Source of the DNA: Streptomyces sp. SAI-135
GTDB taxonomy: Bacteria; Actinomycetota; Actinomycetes; Streptomycetales; Streptomycetaceae
Direction of reading: 5' to 3'
DNA: 64,000 nt
Assembly (NCBI RefSeq): GCF_029893805.1
Contig: NZ_JARXYP010000002.1
Location: 992,001-1,056,000 of the forward strand
Shown: in pieces, positions 35,784 to 44,959 of the stretch
Layout: the number at the start of each line of letters is the position of its first letter
How positions within the stretch are numbered: position 1 is the first letter of the stretch
Translations under genes and position numbers: made by a program
The notes under the pieces: generated by a model
The model's input: only the letters and a program-made list of their open reading frames with translations
What the model was told of the DNA's origin: nothing
Database searches by the model: none

Positions 35784-37307
35784 ATGACGGATTCCACACG
35801 ATCTACGTCCCCCACGCGACGGCACGTGCTGCGCGGCGCGGCGGCGCTCGCCGCCGCGGGCGGCCTGGCGGGCACGGGAGTGGGGGCGGGTTCCGCCGCC
35901 GCGGCCCAACGCCCCGCGCCGGCACGCCACTTCCCCTTCCTGGAGGGCGCCTTCAAGCCGGTCACCGAGGAGTTGACCGCCTTCGACCTGCCGGTCACCG
36001 GGCGCGTCCCCCGCGAGCTGAACGGCCGCTACCTGCGCACCGGCCCCAATGTGCTGGGCCTTGAGGACCCGCGCGCCCATCACTGGATGCTCGGCGACGG
36101 CATGGTGCACGGCGTGCGGCTGCGCGAGGGCCGTGCCGAGTGGTACCGCAACCGCTGGGTGCGCTCCTCCCAGGTGGCGAGGAAACTCGGCGAGCCCTAC
36201 CCCGGTCCGGTGCCGCCGGACGACTTCCCCTGCAACACCCATGTGATCGGCCACCGGGGGCGGATCCTGGCGCTCCAGGAGAGCGGACCGCTGCCCTACG
36301 AGCTCGACGGCGAGCTGAACACCGTGGGCACCTACGACTTCCGGGGCACCCTGGAGGGCGCGTTCACCGCGCACACCAAGTTCGACGTGCACGCCGGTGA
36401 ACTGCACGCCCTCGCCTACTACCCGACCTGGGACCACGTCCGGCACCTGGTCGTGGACCCGGCGGGACGTGTCTCGCGCAGCACGCGGATCCCGGTGGCG
36501 GACGCGCCGATGATCCACGACTTCGCGCTCACCGAGCGGTACGTGATCGTCCTCGACATGCCGGTCACCTTCGACCCGGCGGGCGCCGAGCGCGGCGACG
36601 TCGTGCCCTACGTCTGGAACGACCGCCATCCGGCACGGGTCGGTGTCCTCCCACGTGCGGGGGGCGCGGTCCGCTGGTTCGAGGTCGACCCGGTGTACTA
36701 CTCGCACACCCTCAACGCCTACGAGGAGGGCGACAGCCTGGTCGTCGACATGACCAACTTCGACGCGCCCTTCCTGGTGGCGGGCAACGGCTCCGGAGGC
36801 CCGTACGGGGCGGGCACCCCCCGCCTGGACCGCTGGACGGTCGACCTGCGGCAGGGGCGGGTGCGGACCCGGACCCTCGACGACCGCCCCCAGGAGTTCC
36901 CGCGGGTCCACGAGGCGCTGGTGTCCCGCCGGCACCGCTACGGGTACGCGGCGGAATCCGCGGAGATGGCGGTGGCCTATCAGGCGGTCGACGGCGATCC
37001 GCCGCCCGACCGGGCGTTCAGCAACGCGCTCATCAAGCACGACCTGCTGCGCGGCACCTCGCAGGTGCACCGGCTGCCCCGGGGCGCGGCGGCGAGCGAG
37101 GCCGTGTTCGTACCGTCGGACCCGTGCGACGGCCGGGCCGCCGAGGACGACGGGTACGCGATCGCCTACGTCCACAATCCCGAGCGCGGGGCCTCGGACC
37201 TGCTGATCCTCTCGGCGCAGGACTTCACGGGCGAGCCGGTGGCCCGGATCCATCTGCCGGGCCGGGTGCCCCTGGGCTTCCACGGGAGCTGGATTCCCGA
37301 CGCGTGA
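35784..37307 (+). CDS. Carotenoid cleavage oxygenase family protein, Tat-exported
   Basis: A 507-residue seven-blade-propeller non-haem iron oxygenase (RPE65/CCO family). The Tat signal RRHVLRGAAALAAAGG (about 12-27) is followed by an Ala-rich cleavage region near residue 42. The four iron-ligand His regions are present: TKFDVHAGELHALAYY, APMIHDFALTERY, VYYSHTLNAYEEGD and LGFHGSWIPDA. It should cleave an alkene in a carotenoid, stilbene or lignin-like compound with O2, outside the membrane. AGGAG lies 9-13 bases before the ATG. Confidence 0.92.
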   Translation: MTDSTRSTSPTRRHVLRGAAALAAAGGLAGTGVGAGSAAAAQRPAPARHFPFLEGAFKPVTEELTAFDLPVTGRVPRELNGRYLRTGPNVLGLEDPRAHHWMLGDGMVHGVRLREGRAEWYRNRWVRSSQVARKLGEPYPGPVPPDDFPCNTHVIGHRGRILALQESGPLPYELDGELNTVGTYDFRGTLEGAFTAHTKFDVHAGELHALAYYPTWDHVRHLVVDPAGRVSRSTRIPVADAPMIHDFALTERYVIVLDMPVTFDPAGAERGDVVPYVWNDRHPARVGVLPRAGGAVRWFEVDPVYYSHTLNAYEEGDSLVVDMTNFDAPFLVAGNGSGGPYGAGTPRLDRWTVDLRQGRVRTRTLDDRPQEFPRVHEALVSRRHRYGYAAESAEMAVAYQAVDGDPPPDRAFSNALIKHDLLRGTSQVHRLPRGAAASEAVFVPSDPCDGRAAEDDGYAIAYVHNPERGASDLLILSAQDFTGEPVARIHLPGRVPLGFHGSWIPDA

Positions 37308-37386
37308 CGTCGGGGCCGGTTCCGACGCGTGACGTCGGGGCGGCATTCGTGCGCGCGACGCGGCGCGATGCGCGATGGTGGATGTC

Positions 37387-37896
37387 ATGCATGCAAAGGA
37401 CATCCTCATCGACGGTTTCGGCCGCATCCAGGAAGAAGTCCACGCCGTCGTCGAGGGCCTCGGCCCCGACGACCTCAACCACCGTCCCGGACCCGACGCC
37501 AACTCCGTGGCCTGGCTCGTCTGGCATCTCACCCGCGTCCAGGACGACCACGTGGCCGGCGCCCTCGGCCTCGACCAGGTGTGGCTGACGCAGGACTGGG
37601 AGAAGCGGTTCGGCCTCGACCTGAAGCCGCGTGACATCGGCTACGGCCACAGCTCCGCGCAGGTCGCCAAGGTGCGGGTCGACTCCGCGGACCTGCTGAC
37701 CGGCTACTACGACGCGGTGCACGCCCAGAGCCTCGAAGCCCTGCGCGGGCTGACCTCCGAGGACCTGGACCGTGTGGTGGACGAGAACTGGGACCCGCCG
37801 GTGACCCTCGGGGTACGGCTGGTCAGCGTCCTGTCCGACGATCTCCAGCACGTCGGACAGGCCGCCTATCTGCGGGGGCTGCTTCAGAGCGCGTAG
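37387..37896 (+). CDS. DinB family (mycothiol transferase-like) protein
   Basis: A 169-residue four-helix bundle. [20 protein letters not shown] starts the fold, and [20 protein letters not shown] carries the first metal His. [16 protein letters not shown] carries the last. Actinobacterial members of this subgroup (DUF664) use zinc and mycothiol to conjugate toxic thiol-reactive compounds. The ATG at 37387 is preferred over 37375 because GGTGG lies upstream and homologues start MHAKD. Its stop region overlaps the convergent adenosine deaminase by 13 bp. Confidence 0.88.
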   Translation: MHAKDILIDGFGRIQEEVHAVVEGLGPDDLNHRPGPDANSVAWLVWHLTRVQDDHVAGALGLDQVWLTQDWEKRFGLDLKPRDIGYGHSSAQVAKVRVDSADLLTGYYDAVHAQSLEALRGLTSEDLDRVVDENWDPPVTLGVRLVSVLSDDLQHVGQAAYLRGLLQSA

Positions 37897-38957
37897 CCCG
37901 GCAGGACGACGTCCTCGATGAGGGCCCTGCGCTCGTCGAACGGGATGAAGGCGCTCTTGAGCGCGTTCACCGTGACCGTGCGCAGGTCCTCGACCGTCCA
38001 GCCCGCCTCCTCGACCAGCAGGGACATCTCGCGGGTCATGGTGGTCCCCGAGACCAGCCGGTTGTCGGTGTTGAGGGTGACCCGGAAGCCCAGGTCCTTC
38101 AGGGCCGTGATCGGGTGCTCGGCGATCGAGCCGGCCGCGCCGGTCTGGAGGTTGGAGGTCGGGCACATCTCCAGGGCGATACGGCGGTCCCGGACCCAGC
38201 CCGCGAGCCGGCCGAGCTTGCCGCCGGCGAGGTCGGGGATGTCCTCGGTGATGCGGACGCCGTGGCCGATGCGCTGGGCGCCGCAGACCTGCACGGCCTG
38301 GTGGATGCTGGGCAGGCCATGGGCCTCACCGGCGTGGATGGTGAAGGGCACGCTCTCGCGGCGCAGGTGTTCGAAGACGTCCAGGTGGTCCGCGGCCGGG
38401 AAGCCGTCCTCGGCTCCTGCGATGTCGAAGCCGACGACACCGGCGTCCCGGAAGGCGACGGCCAGGTCGGCGGCCTCGCGCACCCGGTCGAACATCCGCA
38501 TCCCGCACAGCAGGGTGCCGACCCGCACCGGGGTGCCCGCGGCGGCGGCCTTCGCCATACCGGCGGCCAGGCCCTCCTGGACGGTCTCGACGACCTCGGC
38601 CATGGTCAGGCCGCCGGAGGTGTTCAGCTCGGGGGCGTAGCGCACCTCGCCGTACACGACCCCGTCGGCCGCCAGGTCGAGGACGTACTCCTCGGCCGTG
38701 CGCAGCAGGCCCTCGCGGGTCTGCATGACGGCGAGGGTGTGCTCGAAGGTGGCTATGTAGCGCACCAGGTCGCCGGAGTTGGCGGCCTCGAAGTACCAGG
38801 CGGCGAGCTCGTCCGGGTCGGTGGTGGGCAGGGTGTGGCCGACCTCCGCCGCGAGCTCCACCACGGTGGCGGGGCGCAGGCCGCCGTCGAGGTGGTCGTG
38901 CAGGACGGCCTTGGGGAGGCGGCGGATCAGATCGGCGTCTACGCGCGTAGCGGTCAT
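37884..38957 (-). CDS. add: Adenosine deaminase
   Basis: A 357-residue zinc TIM-barrel enzyme that converts adenosine to inosine. The metal and catalytic residues are visible: [10 protein letters not shown] (two His), [13 protein letters not shown] (His and Glu), RIGHGVRI (His), [13 protein letters not shown], and [13 protein letters not shown] (Asp). It serves purine salvage. The ATG at 38957 begins [20 protein letters not shown] as in other actinobacterial Add proteins. A VOC gene lies 41 bp upstream in the same direction and may share its promoter. Confidence 0.95.
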   Translation of the reverse strand: MTATRVDADLIRRLPKAVLHDHLDGGLRPATVVELAAEVGHTLPTTDPDELAAWYFEAANSGDLVRYIATFEHTLAVMQTREGLLRTAEEYVLDLAADGVVYGEVRYAPELNTSGGLTMAEVVETVQEGLAAGMAKAAAAGTPVRVGTLLCGMRMFDRVREAADLAVAFRDAGVVGFDIAGAEDGFPAADHLDVFEHLRRESVPFTIHAGEAHGLPSIHQAVQVCGAQRIGHGVRITEDIPDLAGGKLGRLAGWVRDRRIALEMCPTSNLQTGAAGSIAEHPITALKDLGFRVTLNTDNRLVSGTTMTREMSLLVEEAGWTVEDLRTVTVNALKSAFIPFDERRALIEDVVLPGYAL

Positions 38958-38998
38958 GGCGGGGTCTTTCTTCGAACGGCGAGCGGGGTGGCGGAGGA

Positions 38999-39391
38999 TC
39001 AGGCGGCGGGCTGGAGCAGGTCCCAGCGGTTCCCGTACACGTCCTGGAAGACGGCGACCGAGCCGTAGGGCTCGTGGCGAGGCTCCTCCAGGAAGGTCAC
39101 GCCCGCGGCGAGCATGCGGGCGTGGTCGCGGGCGAAGTCGTCGGTGTGCAGGAAGAAGCCGACGCGCCCACCGGTCTGGTTCCCCACCCGCGCCTGCTGG
39201 GCCTCGTCCTTGGCGCGGGCGAGCAGCAGGTCGGTGCCGCCTTCGCGCTCGTCCGGCCGTACGACGACCCAGCGGGAGCCGTCGGGTCGGGGAGCGTCCT
39301 CGACGAGCCGGAAGCCGAGGGCTTCGGTGTAGAAGCGGATCGCCTCGTCGTAGTCGTCGACGACGAGGGTGACCAGGGCGACGCGTCTCAT
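38999..39391 (-). CDS. VOC (glyoxalase/bleomycin-resistance-like) protein
   Basis: A 130-residue single VOC module. [20 protein letters not shown] is the first beta-alpha unit, [19 protein letters not shown] the second, and the C-terminal [17 protein letters not shown] carries the DPxGN-like loop. Substrate is unknown. The ATG is preceded by GAGAGG. Upstream of the start, 39423-39440 (GGTTATACGTAAAACTAC) is a rare AT-rich spot that contains a likely -10 box for this gene (TATAAC on the minus strand). Confidence 0.87.
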   Translation of the reverse strand: MRRVALVTLVVDDYDEAIRFYTEALGFRLVEDAPRPDGSRWVVVRPDEREGGTDLLLARAKDEAQQARVGNQTGGRVGFFLHTDDFARDHARMLAAGVTFLEEPRHEPYGSVAVFQDVYGNRWDLLQPAA

Positions 39392-39570
39392 GCGAACCTC
39401 TCGGGACGGGTGGTTGACGGGAGAGGTTATACGTAAAACTACGGGTGCGCCAGTCCGCTTCCCGGGGGCTCCGTCCCGCGGGCCGTGGGGTGCGTGGCAG
39501 GCTGGTGATCACCGCCGGGGTCACGGCTCCGGCACCCCCTTTCCACCGGACCGCACAGGAGTCGAGCACC

Positions 39571-40281
39571 ATGGCCGAACTGCCGAAGTCGACCGGAGCA
39601 CCCGCCCGCCAGAACGTCACGTTCCCGAGCGGCGGCACCACCGCGCACGGCTATCTGGCGTTGCCGCCGTCCGGGAGCGGGCCGGGCGTCATCGTGATCC
39701 AGGAGTGGTGGGGACTGACCGACCACATCGCCGACGTCGCCGACCGGCTGGCGGCGGAGGGCTTCGTCGCGCTCGCTCCCGACCTGTACGGCGGCAATGT
39801 GGCCCACGAGAGCGCGGAGGCCCTGCGGATGATGCGGGAACTGCCGGTCTCGCGCGGCGTGGAACTGCTGTCCGGCGCGGTCGACCACCTGCTGTCGCTG
39901 GACGAGGTCACCTCGGACTCCGTCGGCGCGGTCGGGTTCTGCATGGGCGGCGGATTCGTCCTGTACCTGGCGGCGGCCGACTCCCGGGTGAGGGCCGCGG
40001 TGCCGTTCTACGGGGTGATCCAGGGGGAGCTGCCGGACTTCTCGGGCCTGAAGGCGGAGATCCTGGGCCACTACGGCGAGCTCGACGAGAGCATCCCGGC
40101 GGACAGCCTCGACGCCCTGCGCGAGACCGTCCGCGAGCAGTCCGGGATCACTCCCGACCTGCGCCTCTACCCGGCGAACCACGCCTTCTTCAACGACGGC
40201 CGCCCGGAGGTCCACGACCCCGGGTCCGCCGCCCGCGCGTGGCAGGCCACGGTGCCCTTCCTGCACGAGCGGCTGGGGTAG
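39571..40281 (+). CDS. Dienelactone hydrolase family protein
   Basis: A 236-residue alpha/beta-hydrolase. The nucleophile elbow is [11 protein letters not shown] (Cys), the charge-relay His is in [10 protein letters not shown], and [10 protein letters not shown] supplies the Asp. [20 protein letters not shown] is the diagnostic dienelactone-hydrolase segment with its Glu. It may open lactone rings from aromatic degradation, although no catechol-pathway genes are nearby. AGGAG lies 10-14 bases before the ATG at 39571. Confidence 0.92.
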   Translation: MAELPKSTGAPARQNVTFPSGGTTAHGYLALPPSGSGPGVIVIQEWWGLTDHIADVADRLAAEGFVALAPDLYGGNVAHESAEALRMMRELPVSRGVELLSGAVDHLLSLDEVTSDSVGAVGFCMGGGFVLYLAAADSRVRAAVPFYGVIQGELPDFSGLKAEILGHYGELDESIPADSLDALRETVREQSGITPDLRLYPANHAFFNDGRPEVHDPGSAARAWQATVPFLHERLG

Positions 40282-41010
40282 TCGCAGACTCCGATGTAAC
40301 CCGGTGACCCAGTCGGCCAGTCCTCCGCGCAGCCCCGACGCCCGCCGGCCAGGGGCCGGCCTCCGGCCACAACCGTCCGCTCCGCTCCGCGGCGCACCGA
40401 CCGACGGCAAGGTCCGCCCTCCCGGCCCGACCTGTCCCGGACTCACAGGCGCCGGCACCCGCAGGCCCGCCCGCAGGCAGGGGGACGGGCGAGGGCCTGG
40501 AGACCTCAGCCGCACAGTCGTCAAGCGAGCCCGGCCCGTCCAGCGGCACGGCGACGGCGGGTGCGTGCCGTCGATCCGTGCGCGGAGGCGACGCCGACCG
40601 GTGAGGCCGTACGTGAGGGCAGTCGGCCGGGACCTCAGGGCGTCGAGCCGCGCGCGACCATAACGGTCCGCCGGGTCGGTGCCAGGGGTGCCGGCGACAA
40701 GGGGGAGGCGGCCGGCGGAGACGGACGCGGGGCAGGGCGGCGCCCCTCACAGGGGCCCTCGGGCCGCGCGACCGGCTCGGCACCCGGATGAGCCCGAAAG
40801 ACTGCGCTCACTGTGGGTGAGAACGGACGCGACAGACAGCGGCACCCCCTGGCAGACGCACCGCGCCCCCACCGCCCCCAGCACCGGCTCGGCACACGGG
40901 CGAACACGAGAAGACGCCCCCCGGCCGCCGAGTCCCCTCGCAGCCGCTCCCGGTGGTCGTAGGGCTCTGGGCCGAGGCGGTGGAGGGGTGGGGGGCGGTA
41001 GCGTCCCGGC
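40282..41010. other. Gene-free 0.7-kb stretch
   Basis: No ORF here has a domain, a plausible start or Streptomyces-like third-position bias that beats the opposite frames. No tRNA cloverleaf, long palindrome or repeat is obvious. The only signal is a TAGCGT box at 40999-41004 for the following PPOX gene. It could hold a small RNA or decayed gene; nothing can be asserted. Confidence 0.5.
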
Positions 41011-41466
41011 ATGACGATCATCGGGAGCCGCAGCGCCGAGCAGCGCAAGCGGGACGTACTGGACCGACTGGAGCGGGAGAGGGACATCTGGGTGGCCTCG
41101 GCGGACGCCGACGGGCTGCCGTGCCTGGTGGCGCTGTGGTTCGTCTGGGACGGCGGGTCCGTCTGGCTGTCCACGCGGATCACCAATCCCACGGGGCGCA
41201 ACCTGCGCGACGGCGGCCGTACCCGGCTGGCGTTCGGGGACACCCAGGACGTGGTGCTCATCGACGGGGAGGTGCGCACGTACGGCGGGCAGGACGTGCC
41301 GGCCGCGGCGATCGAGGCCTTCAAGGCGAAGACGGGCTGGGATCCGCGCGAGGACAGCTCCTCCTACGCCTTCTTCCAGGTGCTTCCGCGCACCGTGCAG
41401 GCCCTCAACGGCGTGCACGAGATGCGCGGACGGCATGTCATGGAGGACGGCGTGTGGGTCGTATGA
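41011..41466 (+). CDS. PPOX-fold flavin/F420-binding protein
   Basis: A 151-residue split-barrel protein. EQRKRDVLDRLERERDIWVA and ADADGLPCLVALWFVWDGGS are the opening helix and strands, and STRITNPTGRNLRDGGRTRL binds the cofactor phosphate in pyridoxamine-5'-phosphate-oxidase-like proteins. It may use FMN or F420. TAGCGT lies six bases before the ATG without a Shine-Dalgarno, so the mRNA is probably leaderless. Confidence 0.87.
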   Translation: MTIIGSRSAEQRKRDVLDRLERERDIWVASADADGLPCLVALWFVWDGGSVWLSTRITNPTGRNLRDGGRTRLAFGDTQDVVLIDGEVRTYGGQDVPAAAIEAFKAKTGWDPREDSSSYAFFQVLPRTVQALNGVHEMRGRHVMEDGVWVV

Positions 41467-41470
41467 CCGC

Positions 41471-42376
41471 TCAACCCGATTTCTGACGCAGTGAGTTCAG
41501 GATGTCCAGCTCGGCGCCGGTGAGCCTCAGCGCGCCCGCCGCGATGTTCTCGGCGAGGTGGTCGGGATTTCCGGTGCCGGGGATGGCGAGGACGTGCTGG
41601 CCCTGGGCGAGGGTCCAGGCGAGCCGGACCTGGGCGGGGGTCGCGCCGTGCGCCTCCGCGACGGCCAGGACCTGCTCGTCGTCGTCGGCGGTGGCGCCCT
41701 GGGAGCCGCCCTGGCCCGCGATCGCGAAGAACGGCACGAACGCGATGCCCTGTTCGCCGCAGATCCGCAGGATCTCGTCGGTGCCCGGGTCGCGGGAGTC
41801 GAGTCCGAACCGGTTCTGCACGCACACCACCGGCGCGATCGCCTGCGCCTCGGCGAGATGGCGGGGCTCGACGTCCGAGACGCCGAGGTGCCGGATCAGG
41901 CCCTCCTCGCGCAGTTCGGCCAGGGCCCCGAAGTGCTCGGCGATCGACTCCTGCCGCATCCGCCGCAGGTTCACGACGTCGAGGTGGTCGCGGCCCAACT
42001 GCCGCAGGTTCTCCTCGACATGCCCGCGCAATTGGTCGGGGCGGGCCGCAGTGGCCCACTCCCCGGCGTAGTCGCGGTACGGCCCGACCTTGGTGACGAT
42101 CACGAGGTCGTCGGGGTACGGGGACAGCGCGCTGTTGATGAGCTCGTTGGCGGAACGCAGCGAGGAGAAGTAGAAGGCCGCCGTGTCGATGTGGTTGACG
42201 CCGAGCTCCCTGGCCCGGTGCAGCACGGCGATCGACCGCTTCCTCTCGCTGGGGGTGCCGAGGTGGAAGGCCGCACTGCCGGTCAGCCGCATCGCGCCGA
42301 AGCCGACGCGGTTGACCGTGAGATCGCCGAGTGTCCAGTTCCCTGCCGCGTCCGCGGTGATCGTTTCGGAGGTCAT
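41471..42376 (-). CDS. Aldo/keto reductase, atypical His site
   Basis: A 301-residue oxidoreductase. RVGFGAMRLTG opens the barrel, NHIDTAAFYFSSLRSANELI gives the Asp and Tyr, and VIVTKVGPYRD the Lys. LDVVNLRRM stands where most members have LxxLHRxD, so the fourth tetrad residue is not His. VLAIPGTGNPDHLAENIAAG binds the NADPH phosphate. This subgroup is common in actinobacteria. The ATG at 42376 is taken because the preceding MCHHPP residues are not conserved-looking; no clear ribosome-binding site was found. Convergent with the PPOX gene, with a 4-bp gap. Confidence 0.88.
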   Translation of the reverse strand: MTSETITADAAGNWTLGDLTVNRVGFGAMRLTGSAAFHLGTPSERKRSIAVLHRARELGVNHIDTAAFYFSSLRSANELINSALSPYPDDLVIVTKVGPYRDYAGEWATAARPDQLRGHVEENLRQLGRDHLDVVNLRRMRQESIAEHFGALAELREEGLIRHLGVSDVEPRHLAEAQAIAPVVCVQNRFGLDSRDPGTDEILRICGEQGIAFVPFFAIAGQGGSQGATADDDEQVLAVAEAHGATPAQVRLAWTLAQGQHVLAIPGTGNPDHLAENIAAGALRLTGAELDILNSLRQKSG

Positions 42377-42427
42377 CGGCGGATGATGACACACCTGCGG
42401 CTCGTCCCCCGCGGCCTTCCCGGACTC

Positions 42428-44206
42428 CTACCTGCGCTGGGCGGCCAGCCGGATGGGTGCGTTGGCCGCGCCGAACCCGGCGTAGCCGCCCGAGCGCTGC
42501 ACGAACTCGAAGAAGACATGGCCGACCGTCTCGGTGTAGCAGTGCCGGAACTCGCCGCCCCGCTCGTCGCGGTCGTAGAGGATGCCGAGCTCGCGGTATG
42601 TCTCCAACTCCCCCTCGGCGAAGTCGAAACGGGCCTCCAGGTCGTCGTAGTAGTTCGCCGGGACGCGCAGCAGCTCCGCCCCGGCCGCACGGAAGCGGCG
42701 GACGGCGGCGACGAGGTCGTCGACGGCGAACGCCACGTGCCGGGCCCGTGTCTCACCGCCCTCCTCCGGTGCGGGCGCGAGGTTGAGGACCAGGCGGGGC
42801 CCGCCGGAGGCGGCTGACAGGGCACGGCTGCGGAACAGGCCGTAGGGGTCGGCGAGTTCGACGGTGTCGTGGGGGCTGAGGCCCAGCACCGTGCGGTGGA
42901 AGAGCACCGACTCGTCGAAGTGGTGCCAGGGCTGGGTCAGCGCGAGGTGGTCGATGGCGACGGCCTGCGTGGTCGTGTTCTGGGTCGTGGACACGAAGTC
43001 GTCGGTCCAGCTGGGGAGTTCGGGGCGGCCGGTCGCGCAGAACAGGACTTCGGTGCCGTCCGGGGCGGCGATCGACTCCAGCGGCACGTCCTGGGCGGCA
43101 CGGCGCTTGGGCAGGGCCGGGGCGAGCAGGGCCTCCGCCCGCCGCGCGGAGGCGGCCGGGTCCGCCGTCTCCAGGCCCACGGCGGCCAGGGTGGTGTCGG
43201 TACGGCGGCCCGCGGTCCCGGTGTTGACCAGGACGCGCGCCTCGCCCTGCTCCCAGAGGTCGACCGGCTTGCCGTGATGGCGGCCGGCGCGGGTGAAGCC
43301 GAGGGCCGTGAGGAGTTCGCCGACCGGTTCGGGGTCGCTGGTGGCGAGTTCGGCGAAGGCGACGCCCGACGGGATCACCGGAGCCGGGAGCGGCAGGACT
43401 CCGGCGTTCTCCTCCAGAGCGAGCAGGGAGCGCAGCCCGTCCAGCGCCGTGCGGCCCGCGTCCGCCTGGCGGAAGACGTCGTTGAAGACCTCCAGGGACA
43501 GGGGGCCGTCGTATCCGGTGTGCAGGACGTGCCGCAGGAGTCCGGCGACGTCGAAGCCGCCCTGCCCCGGGAAGCAGCGGTAGTGGCGGCTCCACTGGAG
43601 GACGTCCATGGCCATCAGCGGGGCGTCGGCGAGCTGGAGGAAGAAGATCTTGTCGCCGGGGATGGCCTCGATGCCCTGGGGGTCGGAGCCCCTGGAGAGG
43701 ATGTGGAAGCTGTCCAGGCAGGTGCCGAGCGCCGGATGGTCCGCGGCCTCGACGATCCGCCAGGCGTGGTCGTACGTGCTCACGTGCCGCCCCCACGCCA
43801 GTGCCTCGTAGGCCACCCGGACGCCGGACTCCCGTGCCAGGTCGGCCAGTCGGCTCAGCTGCTCCGCCGCGAGGGCGTCGTCGTCCACGGCCCGCGGGGA
43901 GACGCTGGAACAGACGAGGACGGTGTCGGCGCCGAGCCTGCGCATCAGCTCGAACTTGTGCCGCGCGCGCCTGAGGTTGCGGGCGAAGAGCTCCTCCGGG
44001 ACGGCCTCGATGTCCCGCATGGGCTGGTAGAGGTCGATGCGCAGGCCGAGGTCCGCGGTGCGGGCGGCGATCTCCTCGGGTGCGAGGGGGCTCGCGAGAA
44101 GGTCGTTCTCGAAGATCTCGACGCCGTCGAAGCCGGCCCGTGAGGCGGCGGTCAGCTTCTCGGTGAGGGTGCCGCTGAGGCAGACGGTGGCGATGGACTT
44201 GCGCAT
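42428..44206 (-). CDS. quiC: Two-domain 3-dehydroshikimate dehydratase (QuiC-type)
   Basis: A 592-residue fusion from the ATG at 44206. The N-terminal half (about 1-270) is a sugar-phosphate-isomerase/AP-endonuclease-2 TIM barrel. Its metal-ligand candidates are Glu in VAYEALAWGRH, Asp in TCLDSFHIL, Gln in FFLQLADAP and Glu in LSLEVFND. The C-terminal half (about 290-580) is a 4-hydroxyphenylpyruvate-dioxygenase-like VOC pair with the iron triad in IDHLALTQ, RHVAFAVDD and FFEFVQRSGG. Together this is the bacterial enzyme that turns 3-dehydroshikimate into protocatechuate for quinate/shikimate catabolism. Starts at 44230, 44254 and 44278 are equally possible because a 24-bp repeat copies the ribosome-binding site and start codon. 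Confidence 0.9.
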   Translation of the reverse strand: MRKSIATVCLSGTLTEKLTAASRAGFDGVEIFENDLLASPLAPEEIAARTADLGLRIDLYQPMRDIEAVPEELFARNLRRARHKFELMRRLGADTVLVCSSVSPRAVDDDALAAEQLSRLADLARESGVRVAYEALAWGRHVSTYDHAWRIVEAADHPALGTCLDSFHILSRGSDPQGIEAIPGDKIFFLQLADAPLMAMDVLQWSRHYRCFPGQGGFDVAGLLRHVLHTGYDGPLSLEVFNDVFRQADAGRTALDGLRSLLALEENAGVLPLPAPVIPSGVAFAELATSDPEPVGELLTALGFTRAGRHHGKPVDLWEQGEARVLVNTGTAGRRTDTTLAAVGLETADPAASARRAEALLAPALPKRRAAQDVPLESIAAPDGTEVLFCATGRPELPSWTDDFVSTTQNTTTQAVAIDHLALTQPWHHFDESVLFHRTVLGLSPHDTVELADPYGLFRSRALSAASGGPRLVLNLAPAPEEGGETRARHVAFAVDDLVAAVRRFRAAGAELLRVPANYYDDLEARFDFAEGELETYRELGILYDRDERGGEFRHCYTETVGHVFFEFVQRSGGYAGFGAANAPIRLAAQRR

Positions 44207-44292
44207 GCTCGCTCCCGAGGTCTCATGCACGCTCGATCCCGAAGTGTCACGCACGCCCGCTCCCGAGGTGTCACTCATGCTCGCTCCCGAGG
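44204..44292. repeat. 24-bp tandem repeats carrying RBS and start codon
   Basis: About 3.7 imperfect copies of a 24-bp unit begin at 44204, 44228, 44252 and 44276. On the minus strand each unit supplies a GGGAGCG-like ribosome-binding site and an in-frame ATG or GTG (44206, 44230, 44254, 44278). Translated, the units read DTSGAGV, DTSGSSV, ETSGASM. The outermost copy overlaps the end of the upstream dehydrogenase remnant. Confidence 0.9.
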
Positions 44293-44612
44293 CGGATCCA
44301 GGTCTTGCCGGCCCGTCCGGCGGCTCCGGCGAAGGCCTCCTGCGCCCGGGCGAGCGGGAAGCGGGCCTCGATCACGGCTCCGGGGCGGGCGTCGGGCAGT
44401 TCGGTCAGGGCGGCGGTGAAGTCGCCGCCGGGGGCGTTCAGGCCGGCGATGGCCCGGTGGGGGCAGGCGGAGGTCAGGCCCGTGAGGCAGCCGGCGCATG
44501 TGAGGCAGGCGTGGTGGGGTTCGATGACGACGTCGCCGGGTCCGCAGACCGGCTCGGGCCAGTCGTCGACCGTCTCCATCCGTTCCGGTGCCGTGAGGAC
44601 GGCTGCTTTCAC
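44271..44612 (-). pseudogene. Remnant of a zinc-dependent alcohol dehydrogenase
   Basis: Only 113 codons remain of a family that normally has about 340. KAAVLTAPERMETVDDWPEP and GPGDVVIEP are the normal N-terminus. The sequence then jumps to the structural zinc lobe (CLTCAGCLTGLTSACP), skipping the catalytic Cys/His segment. Next comes GGDFTAALTELPDARPG, then directly the last helix FPLARAQEAFAGA, skipping the whole Rossmann domain. Two in-frame deletions therefore left a short open frame without catalytic zinc or NAD site. The GTG at 44612 follows GGGAG by five bases. It precedes quiC and overlaps its outermost start copy, so it may now act mainly as a translated leader. Confidence 0.85.
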
Positions 44613-44625
44613 TCGAACTCCCACT

Positions 44626-44640
44626 GACCACTAGATGGTC
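44626..44640. promoter_or_regulatory. Candidate IclR-type operator
   Basis: GACCA-CTAGA-TGGTC is a perfect 5-bp inverted repeat just upstream of the dehydrogenase-remnant/quiC start. TGGTCCAATCGATCCA follows as a looser repeat. The divergent IclR gene at 44960 is the likely reader. Confidence 0.5.
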
Positions 44641-44959
44641 CAATCGATCCACTGCACGGTCAGCCTAGGCGGCCTCGCCACCCCCGAACAAGGGGCCGTT
44701 GGCAGAACGGCCATCCGACGGTGCCGTCGCGTACGAGCCGGGCCATCGCCACGGTGGTTGGGGCAGAGACCCTGGATCCCGGAAGTCCACTATGCGGATC
44801 TCTTGGACCGATGAGCGGCACCATAGGGCGACGCTTCTTCGGGCATCAAGGCTCGCGACGGTGAATCTTCGGCGGTGCGGTTTCCTCGGTCCGCAGAGCG
44901 GACTACGGTCGGAGGCAGCAGCGGTCGAGGGCCGCAGGGAACGTACGGGGAGGCAGCGG

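Noticed and set aside
40304..40791. Several ORFs of 76-197 codons in the gene-free stretch
   Set aside because: All are low-complexity Arg/Pro/Gly/Ala translations, overlap each other in different frames and lack start signals.
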